Source: Owenia fusiformis (Eukaryota; Annelida; Polychaeta; Sabellida; Oweniidae). From it: DNA of 64,000 nucleotides. The notes under the pieces were generated by a model. The model did not search any database. It saw only the letters and a list, made by a program, of their open reading frames with translations, and was not told where the DNA came from. The stretch is from positions 7,131,098-7,195,097 of the forward strand of contig CAIIXF020000001.1 in NCBI GenBank assembly GCA_903813345.2. The letters are read 5' to 3'. This document shows positions 10,899 to 22,625 of the stretch, one piece after another (position 1 is the stretch's first letter; each line of letters begins with the position of its first letter). The position numbers and the translations under genes are program-made.

Positions 10899-11611
10899 GC
10901 CCAATTTACACTACGCGCAGCATTTCAAGACGTTTTGGCTAAAACGTTTTAGGAAAATTAAGTTGAGTTTACATTACCACTTTCAAGACGTCTTAGGAAA
11001 TAAGATCGACTTTACACCTGTTTTCCTAAAACGTCTTAGAGATATGTAGGTATACATGTAAAATGAAAAAAAAGCAGTTCAGTGCTGGTTGAACGACGGC
11101 TCAGTCAATATAGCTATTCCTTTCCCGCTTCTATACTTCGTACTCGACTTTGTACTGAAGAATGCATCGGTTTCAGAAAAATATGTCCTAAAGACAGCAT
11201 TGTTAAAAGCATGAAAGAGAGCAGGAAGATTGTATGCATAAATTAGGATTATGATAAATCGCCAGCCAAATAAGTTCTTCTCAATAATTTTGGGATGATA
11301 TTAGGAACAAGGGATAAGGCAAAATAAAGGACCATGCAACATATGTAAATGGAAAGTTTCAAATGTTTCGTTCGGCGAAACGCAAAAAACCGGGCTAAGA
11401 GCTCTTAGCTAAAACCGATGGATTTACACTTGCTTCGTAAAACGTTTTAACGCTAAGACGTCTTGGCTATGACTAGGGTTCTAAAACGTTTTAGCTAAGC
11501 GCTCTTAGCCGAGAGCTCTTGAGTAAATCTGGATTTACATTACATTTGTAAAACGTTTTAACGCTAAAACGTTTTAGCTAAGACGTCTTAGCGCGCAAGT
11601 GTAAATCCACC
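10899..11611. mobile_element. 713-bp element with clustered palindromic subterminal repeats, nested in an older repeat
   Basis: The ends are GCCCAATTTACACTACGCGC and, complemented from the right, GGTGGATTTACACTTGCGCG. AAAA flanks both sides. Removing it rejoins the host repeat (tagccaaaa|gtgtcataagacaatg), as seen in uninterrupted copies near 18980. Both ends are packed with self-complementary units of the form CTAARNNGYTYTTAG: AAAACGTTTT, AAGACGTCTT, AGAGCTCT and AAGCGCTCTT variants. These look like arrays of transposase-binding sites. No coding sequence. Confidence 0.65.
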
Positions 11612-11880
11612 AAAAGTGTCATAAGACAATGTGCCATGCTTGTGAGTATTTACATATCAAATATGAACAAAATCGCTCTATTACTTTATCAGTTATAGTA
11701 AAACGTAAAATAACGTAATAATGGCAGCCATTTTCAAAATAGCCGCCGTCTAGCCAAAATGTCATGAAACAGTGTGCTTATGAGTATACATATCGAATAT
11801 GAACAAAATCGCTAGATACTACTTTTCAAGTGACAGCAAAAACTGTAAAATAGCGTTTAGCTGCTAACATAAATGCAAGT
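11612..11880. repeat. Right part of the AAAATGGCGGCCATTTT-type repeat
   Basis: Two partial units share the order gtgtcat-aga, gtgccatgcttg, tatgaacaaaatcgctc and ttatagtaaaacg with the array at 18590-20110. Confidence 0.65.
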
Positions 11881-12309
11881 TTTAACAAAAGTGAACATGT
11901 CTCAAATGCTATGACGATTATTTGAAAATGATTTTGAAAACTTATTTTATTACTTTGAGAACTAAAAAACAATTCTATTCTACCTGTATCACATGGTTTA
12001 TATACATCATTTTAATGTACATCTATCCTGTAAACCATCGAACACGAACTCTCCCGACTTCCAGCTCTCGCACTCTTTTGTATTCTGTTCTCGGGGTAAG
12101 AATAAAACGGGGTATATACTATACACGTCATACCCGGGCTCTTCAGAGTCAGGGATTTTTATGAATCACTACTAGTAAGTTACGGGCGTGTTCGTCTTTT
12201 GTAAGTGTTTGTGCTGAAATAACACTTAAACTCGAATTGACACACGAGTCATCAATCGTGTTGGAAATCCTGTTGGTTTTTAACATGCGATGAAGAGGAG
12301 GGAAACCCT
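11881..12309. other. Non-coding stretch, nothing recognised
   Basis: AT-rich with a GC-richer middle near 12030-12140. Short open frames on both strands have no family resemblance and no splice context. Confidence 0.35.
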
Positions 12310-12418
12310 CAGAGCGGTAGCGATGACAGACATGCATATTACGCCTCGTTTGCGCAAATTCTCACCATTTAATCAGTTTTTGAATATAACATGTCGTTGT
12401 GATGCTTTAATCGATGTA

Positions 12419-13477
12419 CAGGGTGTTCCAAAAGTAACAGGACTGGTGCTGGCATTTTGTTAAATATGCACCAATCAGCTTCAAAATTTTACATAATGTA
12501 CTTTCATGTATCTTTACTAAAACGTCAAAGTTTCGACAAAAAATATGTAACCCGGGTAGAGTTATGGTTGCTATGGTAACATGACATCACAATACCCGGG
12601 GCAACATTCCACGCAGAAAGTTACATTAAGACAGAAAGAGACATTAAGCATTTTGTGAATCCCATATCAAAGTTAAAATGCAACAACTGGTGGGAATTAC
12701 ATTTGTTTTACATAATTTGATATTCCTATGTATCCTATTTACTTTGAAAAATAGGCTCCTCTTTGGTCAGTAGAAGAGTAGCACTCTGTATCCATGACTC
12801 AAACACATGATTGAACCCATTTGAGGACATGTCACGCATGGTCGATTGAACAACTTGGAGAAGGTCATTTTCATTTTTAAAGATCTTACAGCACTGCTTA
12901 GTATTCCATTCTCCATATAAGTAAAAATTGGATGTTGCATGATCAGAAGAGTATGGTGCATGGTTTAAGAACTCAAGACCTAGCTCCTCTATAGCTGCAT
13001 GGTCTTTAATGGTGACCTGCGGGCAGGCTTGTTATCAAGGTGGATGACTGGCTTCAAATTGGGTCTTCTCAAAAACTCAACCATGAATTGTTCAGACTAA
13101 TTCATTGTGATATTCTAGGAAATTGAATAAATATAATTATAATGAAATTATACTTGAATCTGAGTTTTATAGCAACACCTTTACAACAAAGCAACTAATA
13201 AAATAAACAAGAAATGTTGTATTATAATAGGTAAATTAGATACTTTCTTCAGTAATACAAAAATGTTAGATATCACATTTTCAGAAAAAAGTTGCCCCGG
13301 GTATTGTGATGTCATGTTACTATAGTAACCACAACTCTACCCGCATTTCATCATTTTTTCTGAAACTATACAATTTTAGTTGCAATACTTTAAAGTACAA
13401 TTTGTGAAAGTTTGAAGATAATCAGTGCAAAATTGACAAAATGCCAGTACCAGTCCTGTTACTTTTGGAACACCCTG
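12419..13477 (-). mobile_element. Tc1/mariner element with decayed transposase
   Basis: Terminal repeats CAGGGTGTTCCAAAAGTAAC and the complement at 13458-13477 are flanked by TA (12417-12418 and 13478-13479). The inverted arms extend about 190 bp and include a tacccggg block on each side. On the minus strand, about 13085-12770, a broken frame reads VIHLDN and then, after a frameshift, LGLEFLNHAPYSSDHATSNF and FESWIQSATL. This is the C-terminal mariner DDE region (consensus HPPYSPDLAPSD) with two catalytic Asp positions still visible. The rest of the transposase is missing, so the copy is dead. Confidence 0.85.
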
Positions 13478-13737
13478 TAAGCATATTCCTTCCATCTTTC
13501 TTTATCTTGATGTGAAATAACAAGCTATGATATTGGTTAACACGCCAGAAATTAACATAATATTATTCGAAGCGTTATTAGAAAATTTTTAATCTGCCAT
13601 TTTTGTTTGTCGATTTGGACCAATCAGGATGGTGGGTCATCTCAATACAATTTTACTATAGACGTACGTCATATTTGAACACTGGGATTTCTCCCCTCTT
13701 ATGCGTGTGTGAGCTTTTTAAATCAATCTTTGAATTT

Positions 13738-13965
13738 CGAGGAAGATTGGCTCCCAGGATCGACAGTCGATATTTTCCAACAATGAAAACGTCGAAATGT
13801 CGTTATTTTCTGAAATTACTACCGAGTATAAAGTCAAAGAAACAGTCCAATAGATTCGAACCAATATCTCGATCATTTCTTTTGGAGTTTGGGAATTTTT
13901 CGTTTGGGCATAAGACCAAAATTCACGATTCAAATGCTGAAGTGAACAAAATGGCGGCTGTTTTC
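13738..13965. repeat. Dispersed repeat, partner of 3152-3378
   Basis: Matches 3152-3378 from ggctcccaggatcg through tatctcgatcatttctt to acaaaatggcggctgttt with scattered substitutions. Same orientation. Confidence 0.75.
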
Positions 13966-14087
13966 AGAGCTTTAGCGATGACAGACATATGATAGTACGT
14001 CTCTTGCGTACCACCTTCGTTTGCGCAAATTCTCACCAGTTAGTTTTTGAATACTAGTAGAACATGTCGCTGTTATGTTTTAATCGA

Positions 14088-14327
14088 TCGTAGGCGTAGC
14101 CAGAGGGCTACGATAATACCCCCTCATAACCTATAAAACCATGAGGAAGAGGAAGACAAGAGCTTTAAAAAGCTTTTTATTCGAAGCTTCTTGCTCAATT
14201 TTGAAGGAAGTTGCATCAATAATATGTTTATGCTTGTTTATGCCACAATCGCAACCCCCTGACAGAATACCGAAATTTTTGGCGATAGCACCCCCTCCTC
14301 CCTGACTGAAAGCTGGCTACGTCCCTG
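14088..14327. mobile_element. 240-bp MITE-like insertion with TCGA duplication in copy B of the tandem duplication
   Basis: TCGA flanks both sides (14084-14087 and 14328-14331). The ends share CGTAGCCAG in inverted orientation (gcgtagccag on the left, ctggctacg on the right). Its absence from copy A confirms it as an insertion. No ORF. Confidence 0.7.
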
Positions 14328-14647
14328 TCGATGTAAGCATATTCCTACCATCTTTCTTTATCTTGCTGTGAAATAACAAGCTATATTGGTTAACACGCCA
14401 GAAATTAAGATAATATTATTTGAAGCGTTATTAGAAAATTTTGAATCCGCCATTTTTGTTTGTCGATTTGGACCAATCAGGACGGTGGTTCATCTCAATA
14501 CAGATTTACATTATAGACGTATGTCATTTTTGAACCCTGGGGTTTCTCCCCCTCTTACGTATGTATGTATGTACTACCTTTATTTCCTCCATAAATCTTA
14601 TTAAGGGAATTCCCCCGAAATAAATAAAATTGAATATGTGATAAGTA

Positions 14648-15288
14648 CAAGGGCCGATCAAAAAGTTTCTTACCGTTGGCTCTCAATTTTATAATAAGAA
14701 GAGTTAGAAGCTCAAACTTTACCATGAGACAGGATAGTTAGTTTGCTTGGAACTGTATAAGTTTCATATTATTGATAGTGACACAGAGTCAGTTCATATT
14801 TTCAATGACATTGTTAGGTGGAGCAGCGTTATATATAAAATATCTGCCGAGTTGTGGTTCTGGAAATTTACCGACATCGTTTCAAACCTCTCATACGGAG
14901 GCCTTAAACATGTGTTTTTGGATCGAGTGGACAGATATAGAAAGTGCATTGCAACTGGGGTTGAATATATATTGAATGAGAATGATTATTAGCAGAAAAA
15001 CTAATTAAACGTGATTAAATTACAGTCTGTTGACAGATGACACTACTTAGTGTTAGAATTTTCCAAAACTGCAGCTTAGCACAATTTTTTATAAAAAACG
15101 CTGCTCCACCTAATTCAATCATTGAAAATATGTATTGACTCTGTGTCACTACCAATGAACCAATTTAAATGAAACTCAGGCAATCTCAAGCAAACTTACC
15201 ACCCTGTCTTATGTAAAAGTTTGAGCATCCAACTCCTCTTATTATAAAATCTAGAGCCAACGGTAAGAAACTTTTTGATCGGCCCTTG
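14648..15288. mobile_element. 641-bp TA-flanked MITE (mariner type), termini CAAGGGCCGATC
   Basis: Terminal repeat CAAGGGCCGATCAAAAAGTT, complemented at 15269-15288, lies between TA dinucleotides (14646-14647 and 15289-15290). Further inside, gctgctccacctaa and its complement plus gacacagagtcagt and its complement show that the arms extend roughly 190 bp. No transposase. Confidence 0.85.
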
Positions 15289-15974
15289 TATGTGTTCCTT
15301 GTCAAGCTCAGCCAAGGGTCAACTGTTTTCAATTACTTCAAAAATCAACTGCTGGGCTACTACATTATATTGAGAATATTGAGTAAATGAGTTTTATTTC
15401 TCATTCAGATTGTGATTTTGATGTCATTCCATGCATCTACAAACTAAAATTTTCAGATTTGGAACTTCACCTGCATAAACAAGAACACATTTATATTGAA
15501 TTATAGTATAATGTTAGTTTATTGTTTCAGTTAAAACAAATGCGCAACTATAAGGTTGGAAAAAACTACTACAGCTTTTTTCTCACTATAAATCACAAGA
15601 TAAAGTTAACGAAAATGTGTATACATATATTATTTACCGAATACTACTGCAATATAGATAGTGTGCATAAATATCTATTTCTAACCAGGATATTTTACTG
15701 CATTATCCCACAAAAATAATTATTACATGTTATTCTGTTATACATGTATTCAAGTTTTATTTACAATAAACTCACCTATAAAAGTAAAAAATTGGATTTA
15801 GCCATATTACAGTTATCCTTTCAAAGAGTATGTGAAAAAAGCTTTATCCACACTCATGTGTTTCTCTTATTTCTCTTATCTTAACTCTCAATTATGCATC
15901 AGATATGTTAAAAAACAAGATAAGATGAAATCAGATTTCAATATTAAACATATGGTCATTGTTTTTAAATTGTG
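15289..15974. other. 3' flank of MAD2L2, no exon seen
   Basis: AT-rich sequence downstream (minus strand) of the MAD2L2 stop. It presumably holds that gene's 3' UTR and poly(A) site. No other gene recognised. Confidence 0.4.
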
Positions 15975-18900
15975 TCAAGTTTTCTTTCTTGAGGTATTTT
16001 CCTCCACATATAACTGCATCTGCAATAAAAACAACAACAGATAAACGAACCAAAATTAAAAAGTGAAACATGTATATTCGAACACCTGGCTTATCTGAAC
16101 ACCTTCGTGGTCCCATTTTTTTTCCCCATTGACTCCCATGTTATTAAAAAAACTTTGAAATCTGAACACTTTACACTCATATTTGAAAAATCAACCTGCC
16201 TAATCTGAACACTTTGCACAAAATATTACATATTTCTTAAAATTTGCTCAAATATTTTCAACTGAACATTGATAATTGTAATGATATCAAAACTTTGGAA
16301 AAAAATCAAATGGTATCATAATGGGTCTTTCTACCATGACTCACTAAACTCAATCGAATTGGTTTTTGGAATGCCATAAAGCTATGTGGTCAATAGAAAT
16401 ATTAATATTCATTAAGAATGCATTTATATTTCTTCAAAATCCAGAATCTTTTATGAATCATATTGTAGTCTTTTAGAAGTCAGTTCATGTACATGTAGTC
16501 ATATGCAGTATACAGTAGTCAATGAAAGAGATATCCAGAACTGCATTATTCCCACTGTCTACTTACCTTGACAACAGCATTGTCTACAGACTTCAATGGT
16601 AGCATAGATGATTCTCCCATGTAGGTTTGCTCTCTCTCTGCTTCAACCCATGTAAATTCCTTCAACATAGCAGAAAAACATAGCCATGTGATAAAACTTA
16701 TTGTTAGTACCTCAGCTAAAATACTCGATTCTGATTGGTTGATTAGCGGTCAACAATATGTACTGTTGACCGCTACTAAAAACTGTTGACCACTACTTTT
16801 GAAAAATAAGTTTCATGACATCATAATGTCTACAGAAATAATGGTAGACGGACATTTTGTAAACGTTGATGAAAGTGATATTTTGACTCTACAAGACGAC
16901 AAGTATAGTAAAAATACAAATAGAAACGTAAAATTAACATTAATTTACAAATGAGTATGCATTGCTGGCATGGTTCGGAGAAAAGATTGTGAAATGAAGC
17001 CATGCCGATTGATGATTGTTGTCTATATGTGTATTATTAGTTTCTTCGGCCAAACAAAACAATTGTAGACCTCTCCATTCGGTCAACCGTCAAAATCATA
17101 TACCTCGACTGTAAACCTTGAAACTACTGTTGACCTCGACCCTCGACCTCTGGTCTCTGTCGACAGTAGTTTCTCGGTTTACAGTCTCGGTATACAATAT
17201 TGCCGGTTGACCTCTGGAGAGGTCAACAATTGTATACAGTGTGCCAAAATCTGTATATGTTTGTTATTAAAAATAATTGCCCCAGTCCTTGTTCATTCCA
17301 GGATTATAGCCAGGAGTTTGAAATGGAAAAGGCACACTATATGATTATGAGACCACATTGACAGGAACTTTAAAAATGTAATTGTCACAGACATACATAC
17401 AGCTACATTTCTTCATTTAAATGTTGTGTTTTATCTGACCATATGTGATCCATGGCATTGGTGTCGGAAGGGGGAGGGTGTTGGGGGCGACCGCCCAAAA
17501 AGTGAACACCCCCTTGGCAAATCCTGGCTACAGGCCTAGTGTATGTTTATTTCAGCATACAAGTAAGCTATTTCTGATGTATGCATAGAAATAATGCTGA
17601 TACTTACTTGAGCTAAGGTGTATGTTTATTTCAGCATACAAGTAAGCTATTTCTGATGTATGCATAGAAATAATGCTGATACTTACTTGAGCTTTAGGTG
17701 TATGTTTATTTCAGCATACAAGTAAGCTGTTTCTGATGTATGCATAGAAATAATGCTGATACTTACTTGAGCTAAGGTGTATGTTTATTTCAGCATACAA
17801 GTAAGCTATTTCTGATGTATGCATAGAAATAATGCTGATACTTACTTGAGCTAAGGTGTATGTTTATTTCAGCATACAAGTAAGCTATTTCTGATGTATG
17901 CATAGAAATAATGCTGATACTTACTTGAGCTTTAGGTGTATGTTTATTTCAGCATACAAGTAAGCTATTTCTGATGTATGCATAGAAATAATGCTGATAC
18001 TTACTTGAGCTAAGGTGTATGTTTATTTCAGCATACAAGTAAGCTATTTCTGATGTATGCATAGAAATAATGCTGATACTTACTTGAGCTTTAGGTGTTT
18101 GTTTCATGTCAGCATACAAGTAAGCTATTTCTGATGTATGCATAGAAATAATGCTGATACTTACTTGAGCTTTAGGTGTATGTTTATTTCAGCATACAAG
18201 TAAGCTATTTCTGATGTATGCATAGAAATAATGCTGATACTTACTTGAGCTAAGGTGTATGTTTATTTCAGCATACAAGTAAGCTATTTCTGATGTATGC
18301 ATAGAAATAATGCTGATACTTACTTGAGCTTTAGGTGTTTGTTTCATGTCAGCATAAGCAATTTCTGTTGTATGAACCTGGATGCACCAACTGCATTCTT
18401 AAAATTAAAAAATCATATCTTTTCTTAGTTCAAAAGTCACCTACAAGTTCTCAGATCTGACCTTAAATTTCAGATTTGACCTTCAAATTGTCAAAATGAC
18501 TACGAGGGCCTCCATGATATTGTTTGCAATCTTAAATTTGCATAATTGTGATAATAAAAGTTCTCTCATTTTTAACAAAGCATATTGCAACCAGAACAAC
18601 GGCAACGCCAAAGCGTAGCGAATCCTATCGAACAGAAATGGCTGGCATTTTTACAAACGAATAGCAAATATCATAAAACAACACACCAGAAAGGCCACCA
18701 TTTTCAAAATGGTTGCTCACTAGCCAAGTTGTCATCAGATGAAATAATATGCTTTTACGTAGCCACTCTAAAATTTTTGAAAAATCGCACACGTACTTGT
18801 AAAATAACACACATAAAAATGGTGGTCATTTTTCAAAATGGCCAACTACTCCCCAAAGTTTTATTAGACAATGTGCCATGCTTTAAGTATTCACATATCA

Positions 18901-21048
18901 AATTTGAACAAAATCTCTCAACTTCTTTTCGAGTTATAGTAAAATACGTTAAAATGGCGACCATTTTTCAAAATGGCCACCTTCTACCAAAAGTGTCATT
19001 AGAAATAGACAGGGTGCCATGCTTATAGTATTCACATACCAATGAACAAAATCGCTCCACTACTTTTCGAGTTATAGTAAAATATGTTAAAATGGCAGCC
19101 ATGTGATAAAACTTATTGTTAGTACCTCAACTCAATTTTTCAAATTTTTTTTCAAAATTGCCGCCTTCTACCAAAAATGCCATAGGACAGTGTGCCATGC
19201 TTATAGTATTCACATACTAAATATGAACAAAATCGCTCCACTACTTTTCGAGTTATAGTAAAATACGTTAAAATGGCGGCCATTTTTCATTTTTCTACCA
19301 AAAGTGTCTTTAGACAGTGTGCAAAGCTTATAGTATTCACATACCAAATATGAACAAAATCGCTCCACTATTTTTTGAGTTACAGCAAAAATCGTAAAAT
19401 GACGAGTAAAGGCTGCCATTTTTAAAGATGGCTGCCACGTGCTTCTTTAATATCTACATTTGTAGCATTATTAATGTCCTTTATATTCACAAATGTCCTT
19501 TAGTATTCACAAATATGAACAAAATCGCTCCACTACTTTTCGAGTTATAGCAAAATACGTTAAAATGGCGGCCATTTTTCAATTTTTTTTTCAAAATGGC
19601 CACCTTCTACCAAAAGTGTCTTTAGACAGTGTGCAATGCTTATAATATTCACATACCAAATATGAACAAAATCGCTCCACTATTTTTTGAGTTACAGCAA
19701 AAATCGTAAAATGACGAGTAAAGGCCACCATTTTTCAAGATGGCTGCCATGTGCTTCTTTAATATCTACATTTGTAGCATTATTAATGTCCTTTATAATT
19801 TTTTTACATTTAAAACATATTGCTATTACAGTTTTACATATTGCACCTAAATTACTGTAAAATCGGCACTAAAATGGCCGCCATTTTGAAATGAGCTGCC
19901 ATTTCGAAAATCGGCTTTCGAGCAGAACTTCTACCCCCATAGGGTATATGTGTACAAAATATGAACAAAATCGGGCCAACGGTATTTGAGTTATTGCCCG
20001 GACGGACGGACGGATGGACGGACTTACGTACGGACGGACGGACGGAGGCGTTCCCTATATCCCTCCGAACTTCGTTCGATGGGATAATAACAAAACTCAT
20101 GGGCATTTTCTTGACAGATAGAATATCAAAATAATGACAAAATATTATTCAAAATGAATTAGTTTTAAACAATATTGTAACTTGTGATTTCCTTCAAGTT
20201 TTGAATCATATCTGTCATGTATAAATTGTATTCAAAATTAAAGGAATCTGTTGTTTGAACTTATCTAATTTTACAGGCCATGGGATACACAATGTTTTAT
20301 AAAGCATATTATCTCTTTTGTTGAAAATTGTTTTAGATGGCCATAGGAGGCAATCATAGAAATACTTCAGCAACAATTCACTCGAACTCTTGCTTGATTG
20401 TGATGATTATCATCTTGACTCACACTCATACTGTATAACTAAAAGGAAGTTCACCTTGTGGGTTGGTTGTAAGAATAGCATCACATATATTCAATTTGAG
20501 CAGGAAAGCCCTTAGAGCATCCTCCAAGCGCACTAGATACATGTCTTCACTGCAATGTAACCAAACAAAAGAATTCAGGTTTCATAAAATAATCACAATG
20601 TAAATGTAGTGATATAAATTCAGCAATGAGTTTGACTAAAAGTTCTCCTAGAATAAGTGAGCTACTTAAATTCAAAAAATGATTGAAATACATGTCAATG
20701 CGATTTAAGACATGTACCGCACATTAAGGGTTAATAGAATAAGAGTAAGAATGTACCTAAAATCACATGCTGTTGCTGAGGCAATCTCAAAGACGAATTT
20801 CTCTGTTGGTCTGCTGCTACCATCCAATATTGTCATACAGACTCGGTCAGCTGTATGCTTATCCAGCAATGGTTTCAGGCTCTGTATTGTGGCAATTATG
20901 TATTGGTTCACATCTGGATGGGTTGACATTTGTATCGGAACATTGTATTTCTTGCGTCTTTCAAAGATACCTGCTGGGTATAGTTCTCTTGTGTAAAGAA
21001 TACTATGGAAGGCTACTTCAAGGAATTCACTTAAAATGTCAGATGTCA
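15975..21048 (-). CDS. MAD2L2: MAD2L2 / REV7, HORMA-domain protein (partial; first exon and one internal exon not located)
   Basis: Four minus-strand exons are supported. 21048-20757 (acceptor ctttcag, donor TTAG|gtacat) gives [38 protein letters not shown] and FVFEIA. 20549-20455 (acceptor ttgcag, donor CAAG|gtgaac) gives [19 protein letters not shown]. 16659-16567 (donor AAG|gtaagt) gives [11 protein letters not shown] and [12 protein letters not shown]. 16019-15975 (acceptor attgcag, stop TGA) gives MQLYVEE. Order and residues match vertebrate MAD2L2 closely, including the REV3-binding core and the C-terminal safety-belt segment. REV7 is the adaptor of DNA polymerase zeta in translesion synthesis and of shieldin. 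The exon encoding the segment between NPQ and EFTW (about 25 residues in vertebrates) should lie at 16660-20454 but was not found. The N-terminal exon lies beyond 21048, perhaps past the LTR element. Confidence 0.92.
16722..17240. repeat. Intronic segment rich in GGTCAAC/GTTGACC inverted motifs
   Basis: GGTCAAC or its complement occurs many times, including gcggtcaacaatatgtactg facing ttgaccgctac and ggttgacctctggagaggtc. The pair gactgtaaacc/ggtttacagtc also face each other. It may be a decayed inverted-repeat element in a MAD2L2 intron. No ends were defined. Confidence 0.4.
17539..18362. repeat. Tandem array, 79/80/81-bp unit, about 10 copies, with 240-bp higher-order period
   Basis: Unit starts (gtgtNtgttt) are at 17539, 17618, 17698, 17777, 17856, 17936, 18015, 18095, 18176, 18255 and 18335. 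Spacings are 79 or 80, with one 81. From 17936 the pattern 79+80+81 repeats as a 240-bp block. Each unit holds a stem CAAGTAAG ... CTTACTTG with an inner TATTTCT ... AGAAATA pair, so it can fold. Copies are nearly identical, which suggests recent amplification. It lies in a MAD2L2 intron. Confidence 0.95.
18590..20110. repeat. Degenerate tandem array of AAAATGGCGGCCATTTT-type units ending in a GGAC microsatellite
   Basis: Units of roughly 130-300 bp share tatgaacaaaatcgctccac, ttttcgagttatagtaaaat, palindromic aatggcggccattttt and gtgtcNttagacagtgtgc. The phrase gaacaaaatc recurs near 18905, 19043, 19223, 19351, 19516, 19662 and 19966. It ends with (GGAC)n near 19997-20045 and tccctccgaacttcgttcga. 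Related copies lie at 10565-10898 and 11612-11880. It lies within the MAD2L2 intron. Confidence 0.8.
19096..19128. repeat. 33-bp exact copy of MAD2L2 intron sequence from 16682-16714
   Basis: From agccatgtgataaaactt to gttagtacctca this stretch is identical to the sequence beside the MAD2L2 exon at 16567-16659. Other array units lack it at the corresponding point, so it was added to this unit. Confidence 0.75.
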
Positions 21049-22625
21049 CTGAAAGATAACAGTAAATATTGTTGCGAATAAGTTTATTTACAAAATACTT
21101 TTTAGTGATAACCTCAGAAAACTTCATATAAAACTTTTAGAAATAAATAACTGAATAATGAAGATTGATAGTGCACTGTGAATCACAATTTGCTGATGAC
21201 AAAAAGAGGTGCAGTTTGACCTTAGGTTTATATTCTATTCAAATTCTATCACTGTTTTAATTGAACGATTATTGGCATAGACATAGCCTCAGAGAGCAAA
21301 AAGTGAAAAATTATTAGCAAATGCGAATGGGCGATAATGGAGAGAATTATTAGGATTTGTCTGTGGCGAATTGCAATAAATTCTTTACAAGGGACGAATA
21401 TAAAATAAAAACGTTGATTTTACCTTGTGTTACATCAAGATTCGTTGAATTTCGTCCAGTATTCATGATTTTTATTGTTTTGAAAAGGACTATAATTTTT
21501 CATTTTCTAATTAGGGATCCCGAGTGTTTTATTTTCAACAATATTGTGGAGAATCTGGTATTGCAATTCCAGTCATCCCCCTCCCACTCACTATGTATTA
21601 GGTAGAATTTTTACATTAGCTATTTGAAAGCCCATGGATTGACATACTATTTTATGACCAACTCATTTAAGCCTAAATATGAATGGAATAGTGGCAATTT
21701 CCTACACACATGATTGGGCCTTTACTTGGGGTTTTGCCCCCCCCCCAGCTCTCGGAGGATTACTTAGTTTACTCAAAGCTATCCTGGCTATGTGCAAATA
21801 TAGTAATCGGAGGAGATGTATTCAGAGGAACATATATATTGTCCTGGTACGGGATAAGGGAAGGGCAAAAGGCTTCGCAGTTAGACTCAGACTGCATAAC
21901 TCACCCATTCTCAATAAGAATGCAAAATAGGTGACCCAGGGCTCAATCTCAGCATTTACATTACCAACATCACTTTTTGTTGTATATATAAATAGTATAT
22001 ATGACCCTCTACCTAGCACGTTTGTAATATATGATTTCTCAGTAACACATATTTTATTATATGTACTAGAATAGGGCTATTCATCAGTTACGTGACTGTC
22101 GCCATATCAAAAATCAGGATTGTATGGTGCCATTAGAGAATTTTTCATGCATAACATCCCATATAAAGTGGTGTATTATACACAAGGCGATCCCAGCTTC
22201 TGGTTAAATGACAGAAACTATCATTTTGACATTTTAACCATGTTGAAACTGTTCCTTGACCAATGTCGCCAGACTTTTTTATATCAACCCCCCTGTGCTA
22301 TAAATCATATAAAAACTGGTGAAAAATTAATGTTTCATATGTGCCATATACGTATCTGGATTCCAATTTGAATACTTAATAGAAAGTCGTAAAAGTTGAT
22401 ATTTGAAACGTTGAGATTTTGGGGCCAGAAAATTATAATTCCCGTTTTTCATGAAGTTATAGATAAGAAAATCATTTACGTGATCATAGTTTTCACAGGC
22501 AATAAGTGTCTGAGCAAATTAATGTTATATCACCTTATTGTATGGTAGGAGTGATCCTTGTTGATCAGTATTTTTAACTAAATTGACATTGTTTGAATAT
22601 AATACAGCCAGCAAAAGGGTATTTC
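21049..22625. other. Intron or upstream region of MAD2L2, nothing else recognised
   Basis: AT-rich, with a C-run near 21733. The missing first MAD2L2 exon was looked for here and not identified. The stretch ends at the LTR retrotransposon. Confidence 0.4.

Larger units (their letters stand above)
12310..14560. repeat. Two-copy tandem duplication, each copy interrupted by a different element
   Basis: Copy A begins near 12310 (tagcgatgacagacat, then tttgcgcaaattctcacc, then tttaatcgatgta). It resumes at 13478 (agcatattccttccatcttt) and runs to about 13965. Copy B repeats the same order from 13966, is broken at 14088-14327 and resumes at 14328-14560. Each copy therefore shows the other's insertion site empty. 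The unit is about 0.6 kb without the insertions and carries the 13738-13965 repeat at its junction. Confidence 0.8.

Noticed and set aside
17280-17340. Candidate for the missing MAD2L2 internal exon (cag-like acceptor with CAFSIS-like reading)
   Set aside because: The reading frame meets a stop within about ten codons and lacks the residues expected of the family.
17949-18143. 64-codon minus-strand frame with repeated [10 protein letters not shown] peptide
   Set aside because: It lies wholly within the satellite. Most units are not a multiple of three, and no splice or start context supports it.
17539-18362. CRISPR-like regular repeat array
   Set aside because: Units are contiguous 79-81-bp tandem repeats with no unique spacers, in an animal intron. 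This is a satellite.
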